Shown piece after piece: positions 16,402 through 26,549 of a stretch of 64,000 nt of DNA (within the stretch, counting starts at the first letter, position 1; each line of letters starts with the position of its first letter). This stretch comes from Austwickia sp039812465 (lineage in GTDB: Bacteria > Actinomycetota > Actinomycetes > Actinomycetales > Dermatophilaceae). The DNA is taken from assembly GCA_039812465.1 (NCBI GenBank), contig JBDIAS010000001.1:20913-84912 (forward strand), in the 5' to 3' direction. Under the pieces are notes generated by a model. The model was not told the origin of the DNA and did not search any database. It worked only from the letters and a program-made list of their open reading frames with translations. A program made the position numbers and the translations under genes.

Positions 16402-17190
16402 ATGGAGCAGCTGCGTGTCGAGCGGGACGGCGGCGTTCTCACCGTCACCTTGAATGCCCCCGACAAGGGCAACGCCCTCAACGAACCGCTCAAGGTGGCC
16501 TTGCGAGACACGCTGGCTGACGCCGCTTCGGACTCCTCGGTGCGCGCGCTGGTCCTGACCGGCAACGGCAAGACGTTCTGCGTGGGGCAGGACCTCGCCG
16601 AGCACGCTGCGGCGCTCGAGAAGGGCGGCCCGGAGCTGGCCTTCGCGACGGTGGGGGAGCACTACAACCCGATCGTCACCTCCCTGGCGACGATGCCCAA
16701 GCCGGTCATCGCCGCCATCAACGGCACGTGCGTGGGGGCGGGGCTCGGCTTCGCGCTGGCGTGCGACATCCGGATCGCCGCGCAGGAGGCCAAGTTCGGG
16801 ACCGCCTTCAGCGGTATTGGGCTCACCGGCGACTCGGGGCTCTCGGCGACGCTCGCGCGCGCCGTCGGGATGGCGCGGGCCAGCGAGCTGCTCATGCTCG
16901 CCCCCACCTTCGACGCGGCGCAGGCGCTCGACTGGGGCCTCGTCGGCACCGTCGTGCCCGCAGCAGATCTGGCTGCCGCCGCGCAGAAGACCGCGGCCCG
17001 CCTCGCCTCAGGTCCGACGGCCGCGTACGCCATGATCAAGCGCTCCCTGCACGGGGCGTGGGGCGTGGACCTCGAAAGCGCCCTCGCCGCGGAGGGGAAG
17101 GGCCAGCTGGAGGTCGGGAGCACCGCCGACCACTCGGGCGCCGTCACGGCGTTCCTCTCCAAGCAGCGCCCGACGTTCACGGGTCGCTGA
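16402..17190 (+). CDS. paaG: Enoyl-CoA hydratase/isomerase of PaaG type
   Basis: A 262-residue crotonase. PaaG isomerises ring 1,2-epoxyphenylacetyl-CoA to the oxepin form. The oxyanion loop is INGTCVGAGLGFALACDI. Asp144 in GLTGDSGLSATL matches the catalytic Asp of the isomerase class, while the paired Glu residues of true hydratases are missing. AGGAGG (16391-16396) is five bases before ATG 16402. It is followed 230 bp later by the TetR gene in the same direction. Confidence 0.85.
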   Translation: MEQLRVERDGGVLTVTLNAPDKGNALNEPLKVALRDTLADAASDSSVRALVLTGNGKTFCVGQDLAEHAAALEKGGPELAFATVGEHYNPIVTSLATMPKPVIAAINGTCVGAGLGFALACDIRIAAQEAKFGTAFSGIGLTGDSGLSATLARAVGMARASELLMLAPTFDAAQALDWGLVGTVVPAADLAAAAQKTAARLASGPTAAYAMIKRSLHGAWGVDLESALAAEGKGQLEVGSTADHSGAVTAFLSKQRPTFTGR

Positions 17191-17420
17191 GGTTCCTCTC
17201 ACCGATCGCTGTGCCCCGGGGGACCTTTCGCCGAGGCGCCTCAGCGACGGTGCGGGGCTCGGTCGGCCCAGTGGGCCGTCACTGAGCGGGGACTCGCACA
17301 GGCAGGAAAAGTCCGGCGAGGCTCTCCGAACGGACGTCTCGGTCGTGTTGTCCGTATACTCGACCTCAAGCTCGTGCCTTATCGGGCGCACCGACAACCA
17401 GATCGGCTGACCTTCAGACC

Positions 17421-18080
17421 ATGACTGTACGCACCGTTCCCGCGCCTCGGACTTCGTCCAAGGCGCGGCGAGGTCGGCCGGGTCATGATCTGGAGTCCGT
17501 GCTCAGCGGGGCCGTCCGGGTGTTCAACGAACGCGGCTATGACGGCACCAGTATGGAGGATCTCTCCCACGAACTGGGCATCACGAAGTCGGCGATCTAT
17601 CACCACGTGTCGAGCAAGGAAGAACTGCTCCGCCTGGCGACCGAACGTGCGCTCGACGGGCTGTTCGCCGTGCTGGACGAGGTCTCTGCCCTCGACGGCA
17701 CCGCGTTCCACCGCCTCGAAGAGCTCGTGCGGCGCAGCGTGCTGCTCCTCGTCGACGAGCTTCCGTTCGTCACGCTGCTCCTGCGGGTCCGGGGCAATAC
17801 CCCGGTGGAGCGCCAGGCGCTGACCCGCCGCCGCCGGTTCGACACGTTGGTGACCGGGCTGGTCACCCAGGCGCGGGACGAAGGCACTCTGCGCGCCGAC
17901 CTGGAGCCGGCGGTGGCCGCTCGGCTGCTGTTCGGGATGATCAACTCGGTCGTGGAGTGGTACCGGCCCCGTCGCGGCGACAAGCCCGAGGACCTGGCCG
18001 AAGCGATCCGCCTGGTCGGGTTCAGCGGTCTGCGCCGCTGCGCTGACCCGGTGGCCTCGTGTCACGACATCGCGCTCTGA
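17421..18080 (+). CDS. paaR: TetR-family repressor, likely PaaR
   Basis: A 219-residue regulator. Residues about 20-70 form the TetR DNA-binding domain (VFNERGYDGTSMEDLSHELGITKSAIYHHVSSKEELL in two segments). The C-terminal ligand domain resembles KstR2/PaaR-type acyl-CoA sensors. Its position between paaG and paaN, and the palindromes of TetR type at the paa promoters, make phenylacetyl-CoA a likely inducer, as known for PaaR in other bacteria. That assignment is inference. A TATACT at 17355-17360 could be its -10 element. No Shine-Dalgarno sequence precedes ATG 17421. It converges on paaN. Confidence 0.8.
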   Translation: MTVRTVPAPRTSSKARRGRPGHDLESVLSGAVRVFNERGYDGTSMEDLSHELGITKSAIYHHVSSKEELLRLATERALDGLFAVLDEVSALDGTAFHRLEELVRRSVLLLVDELPFVTLLLRVRGNTPVERQALTRRRRFDTLVTGLVTQARDEGTLRADLEPAVAARLLFGMINSVVEWYRPRRGDKPEDLAEAIRLVGFSGLRRCADPVASCHDIAL

Positions 18081-18237
18081 CTGACTCGTCGCTTTCTCAC
18101 GCGCCGCGCTCTCCCTCCCCTCGCCTCGCACTGCGCTCTGCCGACGGCACGAACCAGCTCTCTCGAACGACATCAGTCTGGAAGACTTCGTCGACACCAG
18201 ATTGGAAGACTTCGTGAGGCCTCGAAGCCCGAACGAC

Positions 18238-18275
18238 GTCCGGCCCCGGCGATGAGCGCACCGCCGAGGCCGGAC
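18238..18275. terminator. Bidirectional terminator hairpin between the TetR gene and paaN
   Basis: Fourteen-base arms at 18238-18251 and 18262-18275 pair at 13 of 14 positions around a ten-base loop. The hairpin lies between two converging genes. A 13-bp direct repeat (TGGAAGACTTCGT at 18179-18191 and 18203-18215) lies just upstream. Confidence 0.6.
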
Positions 18276-18292
18276 TCCCTTCGCCCGCGAAG

Positions 18293-19987
18293 TCAGTCTC
18301 CAGAGGGCGCCGGCACGTGGCGCCGGCTCTGCAGCGTGTTGAACCGCCCGGACACGAAGGCCGGGTCGGACAGCGTGGCCGTGGCCGCCGGGTTGGCGGG
18401 GCTGCCGTGGAAGTCGCTGTAGGCCGCGGACTGGTTCACAAAGACGCCGCCGGTCAGGTTCTCCGACAGGTGAACGCCCGCGTCGAGCGCCGCCTCACGG
18501 GCCTGCTCCAGCACCTGCTCGCTCGTGGAGTACACCGACGCCGTCAGCGCGCCGTGGGCGCTCACCGTGTCGCGCAGGATCTGCAGGCTCTGATCGGTGC
18601 CATCGGTCTCGATGACGAACGAGATGGGTCCGAACCACTCCCGCGTGTACGTGCCCTCGTCGGCGGCCTTGAGCGCCACGAGCAGCGGCGACCGGACGAC
18701 GGCGTCCGCGTGCTGCGGGTGCTCCACGACCTCGGAGGCGCGCACGACCGTTCCGACGCCAGCGGCCTCGTCGATGCGCTCCAGGATGGCCTCGCTGGAG
18801 ATGGCGCCGAGGATGCCGGTGGCGCGCTTGATGTCACCGAGGAGCCCGTCGAGCGCCTTGGTCAGGTCCGCGCCGAACTCCTGGGCGCTCTTGTGGCCCT
18901 GGTCCGTCTCGATGCCGGACGCCGGGATCAGCAGGTTCTGCGAGGTCGTGCACATCTGCCCGCTGTACAGCGACAGCGTGAACGCGAGGTTGCCGAGCAT
19001 CCCCTTGTAGTTGTCGGTCGAGTCGACGATGACCGTGTTGAGGCCGGCCTTCTCCGCGTACACGTGCGCCTGACGCGCGTTGTCCTCGATCCAGTCACCG
19101 AACTGCGTCGACCCGGTGTAGTCGATGATCCGCACGTCCGGGTTCGTGGCGAGCTTGCCCGCGATGGGCTCGCCCGGCATGTCCGGAGTCATGAGGACGG
19201 TGTTGGGGTCGAACCCGGCCTCGGCGAGCACCTCCCGGGCGATCCGCACGGTGATGGCCACCGGGAGGATCGACAGCGGGTGCGGCTTGATGATGACCGG
19301 GTTGCCGGTCGCGAGGCTGGCGAACACGCCCGGGTAGGTGTTCCACGTCGGGAACGTCACGCAAGCGATGACGAGGGCCACGCCGCGCCCGACCGTGGTG
19401 AACGTCTTCTCCATGGTGAGCGGGCCGCCCTTGGGCTGCGGCTTGCTCCAGATGGCCGACTGCCCGTGGAAGTGCTGCTCCTTCCACGCGTACGCCACGG
19501 CCTCGAGCCCGCGGTCCTGGGCGTGCGGGCCGCCGGCCTGGAAGGCCATCGCGAACGCCTGACCGGTCGTGAACTGCACCGCCTGGGCGATCTCGAAGCT
19601 GGCCTGGTTCAGCCGGACGAGGATCTCCGCGCACACGCCCGCGCGCTCGTCGGCGCTGGCGCGACGCCACGCCGCTCCCGCCTCCTTGGCGGCGGCGACC
19701 GCCTCGTCGGGGCCGAGGTAGGAGTACGTGACGTCGAGAGGAACCCCGTACGGAGACTTCTCGGTCGCGGGAACGGTGCCGGACTCGGGCTGGCCGAGAT
19801 CGAACTTGTGGCCGAGCAGGGCCTGGAAGGCGGCGGCGCCCTCCTTGATCCCGTTCTCCGGGTAGCTGGCGTCCTTCGGGTTCTCCGAGAACGCCGAGAA
19901 GTAGCCGCGATCCTGGATGGCCGTCGTGGCCCGCTCGAGGAGCTCGCGATGGCGGGAGAAAAAGTCGGTCTTCGTGGACTCGGGCAT
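18293..19987 (-). CDS. paaN: Phenylacetic acid degradation protein PaaN (aldehyde dehydrogenase-like)
   Basis: A 564-residue protein of the ALDH superfamily, matching the PaaN family in length and in blocks such as FPTWNTYPGVFASLATGNPVI (in part) and IDYTGSTQFGDWIE. Cys in LYSGQMCTTSQN is the likely catalytic thiol. It presumably oxidises the ring-opened semialdehyde that PaaZ handles in E. coli, but it carries no MaoC-type hydratase domain. GAGGT lies six bases before ATG 19987. It is the last gene of the paaA-to-paaN run. Confidence 0.9.
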   Translation of the reverse strand: MPESTKTDFFSRHRELLERATTAIQDRGYFSAFSENPKDASYPENGIKEGAAAFQALLGHKFDLGQPESGTVPATEKSPYGVPLDVTYSYLGPDEAVAAAKEAGAAWRRASADERAGVCAEILVRLNQASFEIAQAVQFTTGQAFAMAFQAGGPHAQDRGLEAVAYAWKEQHFHGQSAIWSKPQPKGGPLTMEKTFTTVGRGVALVIACVTFPTWNTYPGVFASLATGNPVIIKPHPLSILPVAITVRIAREVLAEAGFDPNTVLMTPDMPGEPIAGKLATNPDVRIIDYTGSTQFGDWIEDNARQAHVYAEKAGLNTVIVDSTDNYKGMLGNLAFTLSLYSGQMCTTSQNLLIPASGIETDQGHKSAQEFGADLTKALDGLLGDIKRATGILGAISSEAILERIDEAAGVGTVVRASEVVEHPQHADAVVRSPLLVALKAADEGTYTREWFGPISFVIETDGTDQSLQILRDTVSAHGALTASVYSTSEQVLEQAREAALDAGVHLSENLTGGVFVNQSAAYSDFHGSPANPAATATLSDPAFVSGRFNTLQSRRHVPAPSGD

Positions 19988-20078
19988 TCAACACCTCATG
20001 TCTGGCAGGGACCAGCCGAGCGAGCGGCCGGGCATGTTCACGGTCGTTGCTGGTTGGCGTACGGGGCGAGGTGCCCCG

Positions 20079-21347
20079 TCACTCGTGGGGGGTCTCGCCG
20101 GGCTGCGGGGTGCCGGGCTGCTCGAGCACCTGGTAGGGCTGCCCGTCATAGGTGACGGTGCCGACCTGGGTGAATCCCGAGTATTCCGCGACGCGCACCG
20201 CGGCGGCGTTCCACTGCGGCACCGTCGTGCGGAGGCGACGGTCCTTCGCCACCTTACGGGCATGCTCGATCGCCGCGCGACCGAGCGAAGCGCCCCAACC
20301 GCGGCCGGCGTACCCGGGGCGAACCCCGATGGAGACGTCCAGCACGGTCGGGTGGCTCGGCGCGCCGGTCACCCGGGCGGCCTCACCGAAGCAGCAGTGA
20401 CCCAGCAGGCGGCCATCCGCGTCGACGACGGCGCGGTAGCCCTCGTCCGGCATCTCGGCGCCGTCCTGGACATGCCAGGCACCCGGCGTCGGCGACATCG
20501 CCAGCGCCAGCCCGTCTTCGATCGTGAGCTGGCGGACGTGGAGCGGGCCGACGGGGTCGGCGACCTCGGTGGGTCGCTGGGCGCCCGCTGCCGCCGGGGC
20601 CTCGGACTTGCGCGCGGCCTGACGGTCCAGGAAGCGGGTCATGCGCTCCCGCTTGTCCTCGCTGTCGAAGAGCAAGGCCTGGGCCGCCACGTCGAACGTG
20701 GTGGTGGCGGGCCGGTGCAGGCGCAGGGCCAGCTTCGTGAGCTCGAGCGCGCGCCAGGACTGCTTGCCGATCTTTTCCGCGAGGGCCAGGCCGGCGTCGA
20801 GCAGCTGCCCGGGATCGTGCAGCCCGTCCACCAGACCCGCGTCGGCGGCCGCCTGGGCGTCCAGCGACTCGCCGGTGAATAGCATCCGGCGCGCCACGGG
20901 GAGCCCCGCCACCTGGGCCAGCCGCCAGTTGCCGCCGGCGCCCGCCAAGATGCCGAGGGCCAGCTCGGGCTGGGCGAACCGCGCACGAGGCGTGGCGAGC
21001 CGCAGGTCGCAGGCGAGGGCCAACTCGCAGCCGCCGCCGAGAGCCGGGCCGTCGACGAGCGCGATGGTCGGCCAGCGGTGGGCCTCCAGGCGCTCGAACA
21101 GGCCCGCGTTGATAGCCCGCAGAGCCGCGTCCGCGTCCCGGTCGCGCAACTGCGCGATGTCCGCGCCCGCGGCGAAGACACCGGGGGTCGTGGAGTAGAG
21201 GACGATCACGCACGGCTCGCGAGACGCATCCGTGAGGACCCGGTCGATCTGCTCGACCATCGCCTCGTCCAAGGCGTTGTGCTTATCCGGCCGGTTGAGG
21301 CCCAGCAGGAGGGCAGCGCCGCGCCGTTCAGTGTGTACCAGGGCCAT
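20079..21347 (-). CDS. Crotonase-GNAT acetyltransferase fusion protein in the paa operon
   Basis: A 422-residue protein with two domains. Residues 1-245 are an enoyl-CoA hydratase: oxyanion loop ALGGGCELALACD with Glu108, and FAQPELALGILAGAGG with Glu128, so both catalytic glutamates of hydratases are present (a PaaF-like activity). Residues 268-410 are a GNAT acyltransferase with the acetyl-CoA loop VRPGYAGRGWGASLG (342-356) and a C-terminal NAAAVRVAEYSGF helix. A 22-residue Ala/Pro-rich linker joins them. It starts 13 bp after paaE, so it belongs to the operon. The role of the GNAT half is unknown. Confidence 0.88.
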   Translation of the reverse strand: MALVHTERRGAALLLGLNRPDKHNALDEAMVEQIDRVLTDASREPCVIVLYSTTPGVFAAGADIAQLRDRDADAALRAINAGLFERLEAHRWPTIALVDGPALGGGCELALACDLRLATPRARFAQPELALGILAGAGGNWRLAQVAGLPVARRMLFTGESLDAQAAADAGLVDGLHDPGQLLDAGLALAEKIGKQSWRALELTKLALRLHRPATTTFDVAAQALLFDSEDKRERMTRFLDRQAARKSEAPAAAGAQRPTEVADPVGPLHVRQLTIEDGLALAMSPTPGAWHVQDGAEMPDEGYRAVVDADGRLLGHCCFGEAARVTGAPSHPTVLDVSIGVRPGYAGRGWGASLGRAAIEHARKVAKDRRLRTTVPQWNAAAVRVAEYSGFTQVGTVTYDGQPYQVLEQPGTPQPGETPHE

Positions 21348-21360
21348 CTTTCACCGTTTC

Positions 21361-22488
21361 TTACTGGTCGAAGTCGACGGTCACTCGGTCACTGACCGGG
21401 TGGGCTTGACAGGTCAGCACGAAGCCGGCAGCCAGCTCGTTGGGCTCGAGGGCGAAGTTGATGTCCATGCTGACCTCGCCCTCGGTCACCTTGGCGCGGC
21501 AGGTGCCGCAGACGCCGTTCTTGCAGGCGTACGGGGCGTCGGGACGGAACTGCATGAGCGTGTCCAGGATGGTCGCGCCGTCGGTGGGCAGAACGAACCT
21601 CTGGGACCGGCCGTCGAGGATGGTGGTCACGGTCGAACCGGACTGGGCGGTCGTGGTGGGCGGCGGCGTGCTGATGTCGCCCGGCTTGCCCACGTGGAAC
21701 AGCTCGCGGTGGATGTGATCCTCGTCGGCACCCGACTCGATGAGCACCTCGCGGGCCGCGTCGGTCATCGGCAGCGGACCGCAGAGGAACCAGTCGTCGA
21801 TCTCCTCGTGGGACACCAGCTGGCGCAGGATCCGGCCGAGCCGGTCCGCGTCGAGACGTCCCGAGAGGATGTCGACGTCCACCGGCTCTTCGTCCAGCAC
21901 GTGGATGAGCTGAAGGCGAGACGGGTAGGCGTTCTTCAGGTCCTCCAGCTCCTCCAGGAACATGATGTTCAAGGTGGTGCGGTTGACGTAGATGAGCGTC
22001 GCCGTGCTGTTCGGCTCGGTCGCCAGCACGGAGCTGATGATCGACAGCACCGGCGTGATGCCGGAACCGGCCGCGATGGCGCCGTAGTTGCGGCTCGCCT
22101 CGGGGTCCAGGTCGACCGTGAAGCTCCCAGTGGGGGTCAGCACCTCGAGGGTGTCACCCACCTGTAGCTTCTCGGTCGCGAAGCCGGAGAAGACGCCGTT
22201 CGGGATCCGCTTGACGCCGATGCGGAGCGTGCCGCTGGAGGCGGGGGCGCAGATCGAGTAGTTGCGGCGGATGTCGTCACCAAGGAAGGACGAGCGCACG
22301 GACAGATGCTGGCCCGGCTTGAACAGGAACTGCTCGCGCAGGTCCTCGGGCACATCGAAGGTCACCGCCACGGAATCCTCGGTCAGCCGCTCGACCTCGG
22401 CCACCCGCAGTGGGTGGAACTGGAGGTGCCGGCGGCCCTTGCCCGCGGTGGGCAGGTCGGTCTGGTCGGGGACCACGGTGTCAGCCAT
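21361..22488 (-). CDS. paaE: Phenylacetyl-CoA 1,2-epoxidase reductase subunit PaaE
   Basis: A 375-residue flavin and iron-sulfur reductase that passes electrons from NAD(P)H to the diiron PaaA subunit. FAD binding is shown by RRNYSIC and the nicotinamide domain by GSGITPVLS and CGPLPM. The C-terminal plant-type 2Fe-2S domain has Cys ligands in ACKNGVCGTC and LTCQAHP. Its ATG 22488 shares one base with the paaD stop (TGATG), which indicates coupled translation. Confidence 0.96.
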   Translation of the reverse strand: MADTVVPDQTDLPTAGKGRRHLQFHPLRVAEVERLTEDSVAVTFDVPEDLREQFLFKPGQHLSVRSSFLGDDIRRNYSICAPASSGTLRIGVKRIPNGVFSGFATEKLQVGDTLEVLTPTGSFTVDLDPEASRNYGAIAAGSGITPVLSIISSVLATEPNSTATLIYVNRTTLNIMFLEELEDLKNAYPSRLQLIHVLDEEPVDVDILSGRLDADRLGRILRQLVSHEEIDDWFLCGPLPMTDAAREVLIESGADEDHIHRELFHVGKPGDISTPPPTTTAQSGSTVTTILDGRSQRFVLPTDGATILDTLMQFRPDAPYACKNGVCGTCRAKVTEGEVSMDINFALEPNELAAGFVLTCQAHPVSDRVTVDFDQ

Positions 22489-23009
22489 CAGATCGCCTTG
22501 AAGGAGTCGAAGGGTTCAGCACAGGATTTGCAGGTCCACAGGGACTTGCAGGGGGTGGAGCCGAATCGGCTCACCTCGTGGGTGTTCCGGGAGCCGCATC
22601 GCGGACACGTCATCGGGGTCATCAGGGTCAGACCGACCTTCGTCGAACTCGACGCCTTGGTGGGCCCGGGCGGAGCGATGCCGTACTCGCGCAGCTTCTC
22701 CCGTCCCTCCGCGCTGATCCAGTCGGTGGTCCACGCAGGAGAGAGCACGGTGTGGACGCGAACCTCCGAGACGCCGGCCTCGCGCACGGCCGCGGCGACA
22801 TCCGCCGCGATGACGGCCGTGGCGGGGCAGCCCGTGTACGTCGGGGTGACGTCCACATCGACGGAGCCGTCGTCCCCGATCCGGAGGTCACGGACGACCC
22901 CCAAGTCGCCGAGGGTGATGACGGGGATCTCCGGGTCGGGGACGGCCCGGGCGGCCGCCAACAGGCGGTCGACCCCCGGGGCCGTCACCGGCGCGGTCGA
23001 GTTGGTCAC
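22488..23009 (-). CDS. paaD: PaaD, metallo-sulfur assembly factor of the phenylacetyl-CoA epoxidase
   Basis: A 173-residue protein with a DUF59/MIP18-like domain (PDPEIPVITLGDLGVVRD, TPTYTGCPAT) and a C-terminal zinc ribbon (CPRCGS...CKSLWTCKSC). PaaD is thought to help assemble the iron-sulfur or diiron centre of the epoxidase. The start is GTG 23009, overlapping the paaC stop by four bases (GTGA); GTG 23012 is possible. Confidence 0.92.
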   Translation of the reverse strand: MTNSTAPVTAPGVDRLLAAARAVPDPEIPVITLGDLGVVRDLRIGDDGSVDVDVTPTYTGCPATAVIAADVAAAVREAGVSEVRVHTVLSPAWTTDWISAEGREKLREYGIAPPGPTKASSSTKVGLTLMTPMTCPRCGSRNTHEVSRFGSTPCKSLWTCKSCAEPFDSFKAI

Positions 23010-23779
23010 CACTCGGCACCCGGGTGCGAGCGGTGCAGGTGCTGCATCTCGGCCAGGATGTGCCCGAGGTGCTCGGAGTGGTAGCCGCGGCGACCGCCGC
23101 GGGCGTGCCAGTGGGGCTCGGGCTGCGAAAGGTCGGCCTCCGCCAGGACCCGGTTGATGTAGACATCCCAGGCCGCCCGGAGGCCCGCCGGGTCCACCAG
23201 GACGCCAGGGAGCTGGTCCGCCAGGTCGGAGCTCTCGAAGAGCTCGTTGACGTACGGCCAGACGTCGTCGAGGCCCGCCTTCATCCGCTCGCGGGAGTAG
23301 TCGGTGCCGCCCGCCAGGCGGAGCACCCACAGCGTGGCGTGCTCCCGGTGGTAGGTGACCTCCTTGAGCGCCTTCGCCGCCAGACCGGCCAGCGTCTGGT
23401 CGCCGCACTGCCGCAGGGCCGAGTACAGCTCGAACTGGTAGGCGGAGAACGCCAGCAGCCGCGCCATGGTGCACGCGAAGTCGCCGTTGGGGGCCTCGAC
23501 CATGTGGACGTTGAGGAAGTCCCAGTCGTCGCGCAGGTAGGCCATGTCGTCCTCGTCGCGGCCCTGCCCCTCGACCTCTCCGGCATAGGCGAGCAGGGTC
23601 CGGGCCTGGCCGAGGAGGTCCAGGGACACGTTCGCGATCGCGAGGTCTTCCTCGATCTGCGGCGCGTCGGCGATCCACTCGCACAGGCGCTGCGACAGGA
23701 TCAGGGCGTCATCTCCCAGGCCCAGCGCGTAGCGCGCGAGCGGGGGGAGGGTGCGGGTCTTCTCGCTCGCGATCGTCAC
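23006..23779 (-). CDS. paaC: PaaC, structural subunit of phenylacetyl-CoA 1,2-epoxidase
   Basis: A 257-residue ferritin-fold protein that pairs with PaaA and stabilises the complex. LRDDWDFLNVHM, KEVTYHREHATLWVLRLAGGT and HSEHLGHILAEMQHLHRSHPG are typical. It starts at GTG 23779 in a four-base GTGA overlap with the end of paaB. Confidence 0.95.
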   Translation of the reverse strand: MTIASEKTRTLPPLARYALGLGDDALILSQRLCEWIADAPQIEEDLAIANVSLDLLGQARTLLAYAGEVEGQGRDEDDMAYLRDDWDFLNVHMVEAPNGDFACTMARLLAFSAYQFELYSALRQCGDQTLAGLAAKALKEVTYHREHATLWVLRLAGGTDYSRERMKAGLDDVWPYVNELFESSDLADQLPGVLVDPAGLRAAWDVYINRVLAEADLSQPEPHWHARGGRRGYHSEHLGHILAEMQHLHRSHPGAEW

Positions 23780-24102
23780 AGGTGCTCCGCCCCTTCGGGG
23801 ACGTCGTAGAACGTCGGGTGCCGGTACGGCTTGTCGATGGACGGGTCGAAGAAGGGGTCCTTCTCGTCCGGGCTGCTCGCGATGATCGAGTCCGACGGGA
23901 TGACCCAGATCGACACGCCCTCGGAGCGACGGGTGTAGGCGTCGCGCGCGTTGTGCAGGGCCAGCTCGGCATCCGGCGCGTGGAGGCTACCGACGTGGTG
24001 ATGGCTCAGGCCACGCTTGGCGCGGACGAACACCTCCCACAGCGGCCAGTCCCGCCGGGTCTTCCCGGCCTCCTGCGACGTGCTCTGCTCCGTGTTGCTC
24101 AT
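23776..24102 (-). CDS. paaB: PaaB, small subunit of phenylacetyl-CoA 1,2-epoxidase
   Basis: A 108-residue protein. WPLWEVFVRAKRGLSHHHVGSL (in two parts) and ALHNARDAYTRRSEGVSIWV are the signature of PaaB, which bridges PaaA-PaaC dimers. It overlaps paaA by four bases (ATGA, 24099-24102) and paaC by four bases. Confidence 0.96.
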   Translation of the reverse strand: MSNTEQSTSQEAGKTRRDWPLWEVFVRAKRGLSHHHVGSLHAPDAELALHNARDAYTRRSEGVSIWVIPSDSIIASSPDEKDPFFDPSIDKPYRHPTFYDVPEGAEHL

Positions 24103-25088
24103 GATGCCGCCTTCGTGATGTTGCGCTGTGCCTGCTTGTCGGCGTAGGCCGATGCGGCCTCACGCACCCACGCGCCGTTCTCGTGCGCCGCGATCCGCTT
24201 GCGCATCCGCTGCACGTTGCACGGCCCGTCGCCCTTCACGACCCGCCAGAACTCGTCCCAGTCGATCTCGCTGAAGTCGTAGTGCCCGCGCTCCTCGTTC
24301 CACTTCAGGTTCGGGTCGGGAACGGACAGCCCCAGCACCTCCGCCTGGGGGACCGTCATGTCGACGAAGCGCTGACGCAGCTCGTCGTTGCTGAACCGCT
24401 TGATGCCCCACGCCATGGACTGAGCCGAGTGCGGCGACGAGTCGTCGTTGGGGCCGAACATCATCAGCGCGGGCCACCAGAACCGGTTGACGGCGTCCTG
24501 CGCCATCTCCTTCTGCTCGGGCGTGCCGTGCGACATGGTGTAGAGCAGTTCGTAACCCTGACGCTGGTGGAACGACTCCTCCTTGCAGATCCGCACCATG
24601 GAGCGCGCGTACGGACCGTAGGAGCAGCGGCACAGCGGCACCTGGTTCATGATCGCCGCGCCGTCCACGAGCCACCCGACGGCGCCGACGTCGGCCCAGT
24701 TGAGGGTCGGGTAGTTGAAGATCGAGGAGTACTTCTGCTTGCCGGCGTGGAGCATGTCGAGCAGCTCCTCCCGGCTGACCCCGAGGGTCTCGGCGGCCGA
24801 GTACAGGTACAGGCCGTGGCCGCCCTCGTCCTGAACCTTCGCGATGAGGATGGCCTTGCGCCGCAGGTTCGGCGCCCGGGTGATCCAGTTGCCCTCGGGC
24901 TGCATGCCGATGATCTCGGAATGCGCGTGCTGCGCGATCTGGCGGATCAGGGTCTTGCGGTAGGCCTCCGGCATCCAGTCCCGGGGCTCGATCCTTTGGT
25001 CGTCCGCGATCAGCTGGTCGAAGTGGGCCTGCTGATCGGCGGAAGACTCTGCCGCAGCGGGGGTGTCGGTGTCGTAGTTACCGTACAA
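24099..25088 (-). CDS. paaA: PaaA, catalytic diiron subunit of phenylacetyl-CoA 1,2-epoxidase
   Basis: A 329-residue oxygenase subunit that epoxidises the phenylacetyl-CoA ring. Diiron ligand segments are QDEGGHGLYLY and KEESFHQRQGYELL. The start is TTG 25088, supported by GGAGGAG immediately upstream (about 25093-25099) and by the family N-terminus (MYGNYDTD). It is first of five overlapping genes A-B-C-D-E, followed closely by the crotonase-GNAT gene and paaN. A near-perfect TetR-type palindrome lies at 25115-25128, 26 bp from the start. Confidence 0.96.
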   Translation of the reverse strand: MYGNYDTDTPAAAESSADQQAHFDQLIADDQRIEPRDWMPEAYRKTLIRQIAQHAHSEIIGMQPEGNWITRAPNLRRKAILIAKVQDEGGHGLYLYSAAETLGVSREELLDMLHAGKQKYSSIFNYPTLNWADVGAVGWLVDGAAIMNQVPLCRCSYGPYARSMVRICKEESFHQRQGYELLYTMSHGTPEQKEMAQDAVNRFWWPALMMFGPNDDSSPHSAQSMAWGIKRFSNDELRQRFVDMTVPQAEVLGLSVPDPNLKWNEERGHYDFSEIDWDEFWRVVKGDGPCNVQRMRKRIAAHENGAWVREAASAYADKQAQRNITKAAS

Positions 25089-25114
25089 GGGGCTCCTCCA
25101 GTCGCTCCTTTAGT

Positions 25115-25128
25115 ACCGAACGTTCAGT
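25115..25128. promoter_or_regulatory. PaaR-type operator upstream of paaA
   Basis: ACCGAACGTTCAGT matches 13 of 14 positions of the shared palindrome and extends into flanking AGT triplets, as I recall for the Corynebacterium PaaR site. It lies 26 bp before the paaA start codon, where bound repressor would block the promoter. Confidence 0.75.
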
Positions 25129-25262
25129 CAGTTTTTCATCGGGCGGTCAACGCTGTCAACAGCGCAGACGACCTCCCGACGTGCCCGTGACTCTCGTCAC
25201 GGGGCTCCGCATCGATCGGAGTCAGTGGTCAGACCCCTCGTCTCCTCGGAGCAGACCCAGTG

Positions 25263-26459
<1,197 letters not shown>

Positions 26460-26549
26460 GGCGACTCTCCGTTCGTTAGCTTCGTTGCTGACGTCTGCGG
26501 CTGGGAAACCGTGGTGGGGACGAGCGTACGTCCGCTCTCTGACAACGAC

